A stretch of 64,000 nucleotides of DNA, from contig JAGVSM010004968.1 in NCBI GenBank assembly GCA_022494885.1, positions 21,170 to 85,169 of the forward strand. Direction: 5' to 3'. The DNA is from Micrasema longulum (Eukaryota > Arthropoda > Insecta > Trichoptera > Brachycentridae). The notes beneath the pieces are model-generated. The model saw nothing but the letters and a program-made list of their open reading frames with translations. It had not been told where the DNA came from and searched no databases. The position numbers and the translations under genes are program-made. The stretch's first letter is position 1. The number at the start of each line of letters is the position of its first letter. Shown here piece by piece: positions 55,135 to 64,000 of this stretch.

Positions 55135-56965
55135 AAAATAAATAAAGTCGGAGGAGAAATTAGAACGCGGGCCGGGCTTTTGACAAAAAAACCTTGAAGT
55201 CCCATAATTATTTAATAGTCCATATTTTAAACGGTTCTTTTTAAGTATTCTTATTAAAAACCAATAAATCCAAAAAAAAAACAGCAATACATTGTGTTTT
55301 TGATTTGAGAGATACATTTGAAACAGTTTTGCAACTTCAAACTGCTCTCCTGAACAATTTACCAAATGTGACTTCCAGAATTTCTGCTTCAAGGTACAGA
55401 TCTTATTTGATCTTCTAGTTGGAAAATGGGCAATTATCGAGGCTTTCCAAAATGCAAGAATAGACTCTAGACATATAAAACTAATAAATTTTAAATTTGG
55501 AAATGCAACAATGACTGATATAATTGATGACGACACTAAGACTGAAAAAAATATAACAAAAAGGTGTGCGACAAGGTGACACAATTTCACAAAAGCTATT
55601 TACGTTAGCCCTAGAAGATGTATTTAAAACCCTCAACTGGGATATCAAGGGGCTGAAGATAGATGGCACATATCTGAGCTACCTTAGATTTGCTGATGGC
55701 ATAATAGTTACGAGTATAAGTGAAAGCATTGATGAATTGAGTCCAATGATTAAAGAATAGCATGAGGCTTCTAGTAAAATCGGCCTGAGTATGAACATTG
55801 CAAAAACAAAAATCCAGAAAGTCAAGCCACAGCCAGAAAACAAGATCATAGAGATAACTCGAGAAGAAAATTTATAGAATTTAAAAATTAATTTACGATT
55901 GTCAACTTTATATGGGACTGCTTAAATCTATTAGGACTCATTAACTTTGAGGTACCTGGACGAATGACTCGTCAAGTACCTCCGTTTAGTTGCAAAAATT
56001 CACAAAATAGTTTTATAATTTTTTTTGTTCTCTTCAAGAAACTCTGCAGTACAATGAAATTTAATGCTCTAACTTTTACCGCGTGCAAGAATTTTTTTGC
56101 ATCCAATTTCCCGTAGGGCTGAAGTTCCTCATTGTCCCTGTCAATTGTCAGTCTACTATTCGTTTTAATTATTTAAGATTTTCAATTTCAACTAGTCGAT
56201 GTGTGTAAGAGAAGCGATTTGCTTATGAATGTTGACAAATCGTAAGTGATGATTTTTGAAAGGGATGAAAATATAACCAAATGTGAGATCAGTGTGAACG
56301 GAGACATTCTGAATCAGGTAGAAGAATTTGTGTATCTGGGAAGTATGTTTACTAGAGATGGAAAGACTGAGAAATATATTGAAAGGAGGGTGAGTGCCGG
56401 GAACAGGGTGAACGGTGCACTGAAATCTACTTTGGCAAACAAATGTTTATCGCAGGAGGTAAAACTAACAGTTCACAATGGAGTTTTAGTGCCAACTCTA
56501 ATGCATAGGAGCGAAGTATGGAATTGGAAAAATAATTATAAATGTAGGTTAAATGCTTTCGAAATGCGATCCCTCAGGCAAATGTGTCGTAAAACGATGT
56601 ATGATAGGTGCACAAATGTCGAGATCTGTGAACTGGGTCAGGCTGAGACATGCACTATCGACAGAATCAAGAAAGGGGTGCTGCGTTGGTTTGGACATGT
56701 AAAGCGAATGGACAGCGAAAGAACGGCTAAAAGGATCTACCATGCGAAAGTTAAGGTATGCAGAAAACGAAGAAGACCGAGATAGACGCGGCACGATCGA
56801 GTCCATCAAATACTTTAAGACGGAGATGTCAAGAGTAGGAATAATCGGCATGCGTGCATGAGAAGAAGTATGAATGTAGAGGAAGCGAGGTATGTATGCA
56901 AAGACAGTGTGATATGGCGTTCTAACCTCTCTGCCTACCCCTACGGGGAAACGGCGTGATGGCGT
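55135..56965 (+). mobile_element. Degenerate RTE-like LINE, interrupted
   Basis: Residues VGKWAIIEAFQNARIDSRHI, then after a frameshift GVRQGDTISQKLFTLALEDV and YLRFADGIIV: the FADD box reads FADG, so RT is dead here. Foreign AT-rich sequence at about 55871-56175 interrupts. The ORF at 56246-56785 continues FVYLGSMFTRDGKTEKYIE, LTVHNGVLVPTLMHRSEVW, MCRKTMYDRC and VLRWFGHVKRMDSER. It ends near NLSAYPYGETA. Same family as 28099. Confidence 0.85.
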
Positions 56966-57670
56966 GTTTGTTTGTTTCGTTCATCGTATATGTAAGCATC
57001 TATTTTATGACTTTTTTTTCATAAGTACAAGCTATTCTGCTCTGTTTTCATAATTTATTATGAAATCATTTTTCCTTACGCTTTTTATTGGATTTGTATT
57101 TATGTTTTTATTTTTTAAATTTAGCTGCAAAACATTACTATCCTTTTTATTGACACATTTCATGCCAAGAACAATTATAAAGGGCAATAGGTCAAGTAGT
57201 ATAATATTTATTAATTGATTACTTTATATAAAAAAATACATACATATCTTGTATCTAATCTTTGTAAGTATTTTGTCTATCATATTTTTTTTGATACAAT
57301 AAATACTTAATTGTTTATTTTGTTGTCTCAATTATTCATTTACTGTGGGAAGCATACAGTAAAGACTGTTAAAGAACAATACATACAAGGCATACGATAA
57401 CGTTTTTACGTTTAATTTAGACGGTAATAATATTTGATTGTCATATAACTCTTTAATGCTGATTCTAAACATCTCAAATTCAATCAATTTTTTCGGGGTA
57501 AGTTTTTTATGTTCATTAATTAAAGCGTTCTTCTTTAATTTCATTATTCTTATTTTTAAGAGCCAAAGTCACTCGCAAACGAGTGGAGGCGTATATACAA
57601 AAAAAGAAAACATTAAAAAAAATAGACCCAATACAGATTTCACAATATTTATTGTGGATAAAAAAGGAAA
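56966..57670. other. AT-rich spacer, no gene seen
   Basis: No recognised repeat or domain. Confidence 0.45.
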
Positions 57671-57675
57671 ACAAA

Positions 57676-58086
57676 TGAACGTAGTTATGCAGAAAGCAGC
57701 CAAATATAGAAAAGTGAAACTGAGATAATGCCACCTTTGTGAAAAGGGTGAATAATTAAATGTTTTTTTTTGTTGTGTATACAACGCAACGGTTGGAATG
57801 TTTTAGACTTCAACAAATGATAAACAATTAATACATTAGATTTTTATGTATAACAAACAAGAACCTAATTATTTATTTGACCAGTTTTAGGGATTTATTA
57901 GTTCTGCAAATTGAGAAATACCGTTTTTGTGATCGACACCATTTTCAAAAGGTGATTATTACAGTTTTTTGTATAAAAGCGGTCTGGTTGTTTTTAGCAG
58001 AACATAGAATCGACCTTACTGCGTCCGATAACATAAATATGTTTTTTTTTATTGTGGACTGGCTGCTTTTTGCATAACTACGTTCA
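57676..58086. mobile_element. MITE family J
   Basis: Ends GAACGTAGTTATGCAGAAAG and inverted TTTTTGCATAACTACGTTC, about 30 bp TIRs around 410 bp. A half copy is at 28622. No ORF of its own. Confidence 0.7.
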
Positions 58087-58159
58087 AATATTAGGAAAAA
58101 AATATCGTTGAAGATAACGTACACTACTATTTTTTGTAAATTCATTGATATCATTTTAA

Positions 58160-58640
58160 GTTGCTAGAATTCCACTCGACCATGCGCTTTGTAGCTTAAT
58201 GACGGTTGGTAATCTAGCTTCCTTATGTAAAAGTTATCAACTATAAAATACCTAACTTTTGTATATGGGGTCTAGAATTTTGACCATCCATACGCTTAGT
58301 AGCTGCAAGACGTGTTGTTATCTTACTCCTTTTTATTATAATTGTAATTTTTTTTATTTTTTTTATTTCATTAATACACTAAATTTCTTTGTCAATTTTA
58401 AAAATGTGTGAATAGGGGTCTTGATTTCTTACCGTTCGTGTGCTCTGTAGCTGCAAGACGTGCTGTAATCAAGCTCTTATCTGTTATAATTAAAATTTAT
58501 CTTAATTGGAAAAGAGGAACTAGAATCCCAACCATCCATGCGCTCTGTAGCTGCAAAACGTGCTGGGATATTTATTTATTGTACAGCGACCTTGAGGTGA
58601 TTTTCACAAAAAATGGCGCTATATAAATTACCCAAATATA
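58160..58640 (+). mobile_element. Family E: LINE-tailed repeat with tandem body, copy 2
   Basis: Four units with CCATCCATGCGCTCTGTAGC or close variants (58180, 58285, 58437, 58540; spacing about 105-152 bp), then GTACAGCGACCTTGAGGTGA and ATGGCGCTATATAAATTACC. Confidence 0.75.
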
Positions 58641-58648
58641 TACGTATA

Positions 58649-59175
58649 TATTATAAAGTCATATGTGTTACCTCTTTCACAACACGGACTATCTCTTCGT
58701 TCTAGTAACGAAAGAACCCTTTTAATACCCTGTCATCGCTCTAATTTTCTTGCCTCCTCTTTCACAGTAGTAGCCGCTCGATTGTGGAATAATCTACCCA
58801 CAAATGTAAGAGACGCCCCTTCTTTATTTAAATTTAAGTCACGATTGAAATGCCACTATCTAAATATTTAAATTGTTCCTTTATCCTTCTTCTTTCCTTT
58901 CCATCCCCTCTCCTATTTTCATAGTATAGTGTTAATTTTTTTTATTCGTAGTATAGTGACAATTTTTTATATATTTTTATTTTGTTAATCTTTGTTTTTA
59001 ATTTTTGTATAAAATTGTAAGATTCAATATGTCCATGTATTTGTAATTTTATCAAATTGAACGGTTTGGGTAGGTAGGAAGAAATTGCCTTAAGGCAATA
59101 TGCCCGCTCTTGTATGTATATATTATATATTGTATATGTATATAAAGTGTTAAATAATAAATAAATAAATAAATT
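58649..59175 (+). mobile_element. LINE 3' end, same family as 49590
   Basis: ORF 58665-58871: SQHGLSLRSSNERTLLIP, TVVAARLWNNLPTNVRDAPS, FKSRLKCHYLNI-stop. 3' UTR with TTGCCTTAAGGCAATATGCC ends GTGTTAAATAATAAATAAAT. Confidence 0.8.
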
Positions 59176-59184
59176 TAAAAATTC

Positions 59185-59310
59185 AACAGAGATGAAGCTG
59201 TTGAGAATACGGAAGTCTAGGCATTAACAGGGCTTATGATCTGATTTCGGCTATTTCAATCACTTTACACACTATTTTAACATTCACCATTCTGTCTATA
59301 CGGATGTTAC
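59185..59310. repeat. Foldback repeat family A fragment
   Basis: TCAACAGAGATGAAGCTGTT, GGAAGTCTAGGCATTAACAG, AACATTCACCATTCTGTCTA. Confidence 0.75.
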
Positions 59311-60207
59311 ACAAAAATAATAGTAGCATACAATAGAGAAATATCACGCACTACGAATACGAGATACGATAAAAACATATTAAATGAATTTAGAAAAATA
59401 ATTTGTATTCTCAAAATTAATATGAATATTGTGAAGATATGTTTTCATGTGTAACTTTTAAAAATAAAATATAAAAAATATGTCACTAGAAAAACGCCAC
59501 ATGTTTGACATAGCATTTGGCATTTTCTCTTACATCACTTCACATTACATACATTAATATAGTTATTTTTAATCAAACTTCTCTACTGAAATTTGTATTA
59601 CTGCTAAAATCGCTTTTTTAATTTTTAAAGATTACTTGCCATACCTGTTATTTTATTCTTTCTTTTTTCTCTGCTGCATTGACATGATTTTATACTTAAA
59701 CTACTTTTAATTACTTATATTGTACATGTATATAAAATCAATATATTGCTGCTCTTTTTATAATGGGTCGTTAATTTTGAAGATGTTTTTTACGTTGTTT
59801 TAATATTAAATTAAATAAAACTCAAGAAAGATGGGGCACTAAAAATAAAATACTTAAACTCATTAAGATAGCATTATATCAACTTATTAGTTAACCAGAA
59901 AAAAATTGATAATGATCCTTAAGATAAAAATAACTTTATTTAATTTATTTTCTTATAATTTTGAATTATCTATCCTTACCTCTGTTTTGTATAAATACAT
60001 TGAACTCCTTAATAAAAATACCAGTCTCGAAGATGTCGCGAAAACGATGAAACCGGTCACTGAATTTTCCAAATTTGTAGATTAAAGTGTCACTCGTCTT
60101 TTATTTATATAATAAATTACAATGACCTTCCATCAAGAATTTTCACTTACAAACTTAAATGTTTTAATCAATACTTGTTAAAATAGCTATTTTAATGCTA
60201 AACGATT
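59311..60207. other. AT-rich spacer, no gene seen
   Basis: Nothing recognised apart from GATGTCGCGAAAACGATGAA near 60032, which may be an element end. Confidence 0.4.
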
Positions 60208-60465
60208 TCTTAATATGTTACCAGTTGTAAGCTATCTCTTGTCTCTGTCCTACTCAGTTAGTCGAGCGTATAGTGAAACGATACACAAAGGTGACGCGTA
60301 TGCGGAAGGGAGCTACATACTGAAATTTACAGTAGACTGATGCTTTTTACTATACTACTTGTTTTGCTTGCCAAACTCCACATGATATGACGTGACGACA
60401 CTTGCTCCCTCCGCTGGTCATTCCCTTTCCTTCGGGGAAGAATTTTTAGCTCGGATTTGAAGAGA
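60208..60465 (-). repeat. Dispersed repeat H, copy 2
   Basis: CTGTCCTACTCAGTTAGTCG, GGTCATTCCCTTTCCTTCGG and TTTTTAGCTCGGATTTGA are the inverse of copy 1 at 23376-23640. Confidence 0.75.
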
Positions 60466-60589
60466 GCGTTTTTTTTATATATATGGGAGATGCTTTATTT
60501 TTTACGTTGCTTACAATATACTAGGTTTATATTTCAAAAATAGGATTTTTCTGCTATTATATTACTTTTATTTTAGCTAAACTGTTGGG

Positions 60590-61535
60590 ATCAGGAAGGA
60601 TATTCTAAAGTGGGCCAATCAGGAACTTCTCAGAATTTGCTCATGTGGAGAGGAAACAGAAGAAGAAGAACAGAAGACAGAAGTCAACAGGCCATCCGTT
60701 CCACTAGAAGAGTGATAGGCATTTTGTTCCCTACTTTGGTTTATTTTACTAATTGCCAGCACTATATTGACCATGTATCATACTAACTTGGTAAAGATCA
60801 CCAGACAGAAGAGTTACCAAGAAAAATAGTTGGGCTGCTTTCGGCTAACTACAATATATTTTTTAAAAATAAATAAGTCCCTATATGCTTAAAAAGACAA
60901 GTATATAAATCGTGCATATTGTCGGTGACAACATACGGACTAGAAACCATGTCTGTAACACAAAAAAGTAGCCAGAAATAAAAATGCACGCAACGATCCA
61001 TGGAAAGACAGATGCCCGGTGTATGTCTAAGAGACAGAGGAAGAAATGAAGTGATAAAGCGCCAAACCGGAGTCGTGGATATCATGGATCGTGCAGTGAA
61101 ATTGAAATGGCAGTGAGCAGGACACTTGCTGAGGCAAAATGATGGCAGGTGGACACCCAGAATAATAAAGTGGAGACCGTGGGCAAACAAAAGAAGTGTT
61201 TGAAGACCACATAAAAGATGGGTCGACGACATCGCCTATATTGCCGGTAAAACGTGGATGATGAAAGCGGGTGATAGGAAGGAATAGAAACGTTTGGAAG
61301 AGGCATTTATCCAGCAGTGGAGAGAATAAGACTGAAGAAGAAGATGATACTACCTCTTTTGTGAGTAGTTTTTTACCTATCACCGATGGAATGTCGCGTA
61401 GATCTTCACCCAGGCTTCTGCATCGCGCCTCCAGCTGTATGGAGTGTTATTTCTATATATTATATCTCAATGTTAATTACCTAACTAATTTCTCCACGTG
61501 AGCGAAGCCCCGGGAAAAAGCTGGTATTTTATTAA
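60590..61535 (+). pseudogene. RTE-like LINE C-terminal remnant and tail
   Basis: Frames read TTYGLETMSVTQKS, CLRDRGRNEVIKRQTGVVD, AVKLKWQ-stop-AGHLLRQNDGRW and KRWVDDIAYIAGKTWMMKAG, the classic end of RTE-type endonuclease-RT proteins, with several stops. CACGTGAGCGAAGCCCCGGG near 61495 is a typical tail. Confidence 0.8.
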
Positions 61536-61559
61536 CTGAATAAGTAAATCCCACGCACT

Positions 61560-61945
61560 TCACTCCACATATGTACGTAGCGTCAGACATACGCGTAATA
61601 GGAAAGTGCACCTACCAACCGGGTCTCCAGTAATAGTTCCGACCTCGCCTTGTCCACGTCCAATAGTGCACGCCGAATTAACATTACTTAAATTTGTTGA
61701 CCCGAAAACGTTTTTATTGGAAACATTCATGGACAAGGCCGATTCAATTTCTGGCGAGATGCAACGCCATATGTACCACCCCCGCCGCCCTGCTGCGCTC
61801 GCCACCTACCTACCGCGACTGTCGACTGCTAACTTCCATCTACTAACTACTAACTACAGTTCAGGCGATATAAAAAGATACTTTCGACAGCTAACAATAG
61901 TGTTGTCCAGTCTTTTATCTTTCGATTTTCGAAATTGATTTATAA
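61560..61945 (+). other. Unassigned open segment
   Basis: A 110-codon plus-strand frame (61606-61938; TLLKFVDPKTFLLETFMDKA) has no domain I recognise, no clear splice sites and LINE fragments on both sides. Probably repeat-derived. Confidence 0.2.
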
Positions 61946-61954
61946 ATGACGAAA

Positions 61955-62180
61955 AATTGACATTTATTCCTCACATTGATACCATCACTAATAAGGCGAT
62001 GAAATGTCTCGGATAATTGCAGCGAACTGTAAAGGATTTTAATTCCATCACTACCCTCAAAGTGCTATTTACTGCCTTGGTTAGAAGTAGTTTAGAATTC
62101 AATTCAACAATTTGGTCACCCTATTACAATGTTCATATTTTAAAATTAGAAAGAGAATTAAAAGGCTTGATTCATGCTCT
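61955..62180 (+). pseudogene. LINE RT C-terminal remnant
   Basis: Reads ITNKAMKCLG, TTLKVLFTALVRSSLEFNST and IWSPYYNVHILKLERELK, the LYxxLVRSxLEYxxxIWxP motif of Jockey/CR1-like proteins, with a stop near 62015. Confidence 0.7.
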
Positions 62181-62363
62181 TCATTCATAATTCGTTTAGT
62201 CATTAAATCAAATGCAATTTTCCACTCTCACTTTCCTTCAATCACCCTTTACCACTCCTTATCAATTTCCTTCTTTTCCTTTCCACGATCTCCTTGTTTT
62301 GTCCATATTTATCTTATTTTAATATATAGTATATTTATTATTTATATAGTTTAAACTTCAAGG

Positions 62364-62368
62364 CGTCG
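62364..62368 (+). repeat. Putative 5 bp Transib target site duplication
   Basis: CGTCG directly precedes the CACAGTG terminus. Transib insertions typically duplicate 5 bp GC-rich sites of this kind. The partner copy lies beyond the window. Confidence 0.55.
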
Positions 62369-62407
62369 CACAGTGTTTTGACCCATACAAGCTACAAGAT
62401 AAAAAGT
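62369..62407 (+). repeat. Transib 5' terminal repeat resembling a 23-RSS
   Basis: Heptamer CACAGTG (62369-62375), identical to the vertebrate RSS heptamer, 23 bp spacer (62376-62398), then ATAAAAAGT (62399-62407), 6 of 9 matches to the RSS nonamer ACAAAAACC. Binding by the encoded protein is inferred. Confidence 0.65.
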
Positions 62408-62630
62408 CACTTTTGAATTCTTAAACGATGACGTCATGGGGCATTACCAGATAGTTAGTGTGACGATTGTAAGCCTAATTGGGGTGATTAATGCTTAGGG
62501 TGATTCATACCAGAATATGAAAGTCGGATAATTGGTTTTTGAAAGCCTAATTACATTTATTTGCATTTTGGCGTCCGACGTGTAAAGGTTGTTTATCAAG
62601 TTTAAAGTTTTTTATTTCGATTTAAAAAAA

Positions 62631-64000
62631 ATGGAAGCTATTTTGGAAGGTATGTTGTATGGTTTTTTTTCTAATATTTTAATGTATTTCATTTAGGTAT
62701 TTAAAAAAACAATAATTTATCTTATGTATTTTTCAGTAGTTAAAAAAATATCAATTTCTAACTTCTCGAGAATTTATCTCGGAGAGTATATCAAAGTAGC
62801 AAAATATTATTTTTATTTTTCAATAGACCAATTTATTGTTAATTCATTACAGTTTCAATATTTTACCGCACGAAGTTGCATCTATCTTATTTTGTTATTT
62901 TACAGGTACCAGATACGAGATTTCCAGGCAAGAATTGTACGTGATGTGGACGAGTTTGACGAAGAAAGAAAGGCTTCAAGGAGTGTTAAATAATATTGTT
63001 AGTAAATTTGAAGTCGGTGAACTCGGTGCAAGTGGTGAAAAACTGTTAAAAAATCAAATTAAGCTTATTTGTTTAAATATAAGCAGAAAATGGACCGAAT
63101 CTGGCTGTAAACTAGATAGATTTGTTAAAAAAAAAATTGAGTGGCTCGACGGTAGTGAAAATATTTTGATATGTGAAAACTTTCGACAAAGTCCTTCAGT
63201 AGACATGAATAAACCATCTACGTCTACTGGAAGGCCCGCAAAGGATTTTGGGGCATGCAGTGATCAGTGCAAAAGGACAAAAGTGCGTGATTTAGTGAGT
63301 ACGAAGACATCTGAAGAACTTTCGTTTGCCACGCAGGTATCTATTCGAGCATCAGGAAAACGCACAGTTGCCGATCTCCTAAAGAAAATTTTGAAAGCTA
63401 CTCCCAATGAAGTAGCAAAAATACGTAGCGAACGTCAACAAGTAAACAAACAGTGGGCATTGACAATTGAGGAAGCGGTAAGTTTATACGTTGACTGTAA
63501 ATTATCTTCGCATTCCTACAAAGTTATGCGTAAAAATGCCATAAAAACCGGCCACAACATATATCCGGCATTTTATAGTTTAAGAAAAGAAAAAAAACCA
63601 TGTTGCCTGAGCGAGGAATTTGTCAAAATAACGGAAACTAGTGCAGAAATCCAGCTACAAGCGATTTTAAATCATACGGTGCAACGATTGCTAAATGTAG
63701 AATCAGAAGTCTTAAAAGAAAAAGTTCCTTCAGGTTCTGTACTGACTCTTATATGCAAGTGGGGTAGAAATGGAAGCTCGGGACATAGTAATTATAAACA
63801 GAAATTTTACACAGAGCATGCAATAGATGAATTTTTATTTATTATGTCATTCGTTCCAATACAACTGAGGCTTAATGATGACCCTAATATAGTAATTTGG
63901 CAAAATTTAAGCCCTTCCTCAACCTCTTATTGTCGTCCTATTAAATTTATTTTCGCCAAAGAAACTGATATTCTTACTAAGTCTGAAATCGAAAAACTTC
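62631..64000 (+). CDS. Transib (RAG1-like) transposase, N-terminal 371 residues, catalytic Asp replaced
   Basis: Cut-and-paste DDE transposase related to the RAG1 core. Exon 1 is 62631-62649, the intron 62650-62905 (GTATGT ... TTTTACAG), exon 2 from 62906 to the edge, all in one open frame without stops or frameshifts. Family motifs: GRPAKDF followed by a basic CKRTKVRDL (115-136), SFATQVSIRASG (146-157), LTIEEAVSLYV (192-202), EEFVKITETSAEIQLQ (243-258), KWGRNGSSGHSNYKQKF (291-307), SFVPIQL (321-327), WQN-SPSS-YCRPIKFIFAKE (338-359). In relatives I recall, the KWG block reads C-D-G, its Asp matching RAG1 Asp600, first of the DDE triad. Here codon 295 (63769-63771) is AAT, Asn, and the neighbour Cys is Arg. 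The other two catalytic residues lie beyond the window. The ATG has an A-rich context and is the only start giving the spliced frame. Confidence 0.85.

Larger units (their letters stand above)
62369..64000 (+). mobile_element. Transib DNA transposon, 5' part
   Basis: The element begins with an RSS-like terminus at 62369, has about 260 bp of leader and then the transposase gene, which runs off the right edge. LINE debris lies to the left (61955-62180). The 3' terminal repeat and the rest of the gene are not in the window, so completeness is unknown. Confidence 0.8.

Noticed and set aside
61606..61938. 110-codon plus-strand ORF as a possible host exon
   Set aside because: No recognised family, no convincing acceptor or donor, and LINE remnants on both sides.

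Overview
The window looks like AT-rich nuclear DNA from an insect. Order cannot be fixed from the sequence alone. Evidence: spliced genes with GT/AG boundaries, a myoglianin-type TGF-beta ligand, many non-LTR retrotransposon fragments, tRNA-derived SINEs and TA-flanked MITEs. No bacterial operons, CRISPR array, rRNA or convincing functional tRNA is seen.

Three host genes lie on the minus strand. (1) The 5' end of mon2 (exons at 3843-3962, 1858-1989 and 554-736) runs off the left edge. (2) An uninterrupted, full-length Uch-L5/UCH37 deubiquitinase lies at 7464-8435. (3) The last three coding exons of myoglianin (GDF8/11-like ligand) lie at 34559-34749, 30627-30860 and 24702-25085; its 5' exons were not found. 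Coding exons, particularly of mon2 and myo, are GC-rich islands in AT-rich sequence. The three genes act in different processes (Golgi/endosome sorting, proteasomal deubiquitination, activin-type signalling), so their proximity is not taken as functional.

Most of the rest is transposable elements, often nested. Main families: (A) a foldback repeat with about 20 partial or complete copies; (B) a ~535 bp TA-flanked MITE with five copies; (C) a ~365 bp TA-flanked MITE with three copies plus a fragment; (D) an interspersed repeat broken by other elements; (E) a repeat with a tandem body and a LINE-like 3' tail; tRNA-derived SINEs; and 5'-truncated RTE-, Jockey- and CR1/L2-like LINEs, all with broken or partial reverse transcriptase ORFs.

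The most striking item is at the right edge (62369-64000, plus strand). It is the 5' part of a Transib element, the DNA transposon group related to vertebrate RAG1. It has a CGTCG putative target duplication, a CACAGTG terminal heptamer, a nonamer-like A-rich block exactly 23 bp further in, a predicted 256 bp intron and an unbroken 371-codon reading frame to the window edge. The residue expected to be the first catalytic Asp of the DDE triad is Asn (residue 295). The element is therefore either freshly inactivated or a DNA-binding but catalytically dead RAG1-like protein; the window ends before this can be decided.
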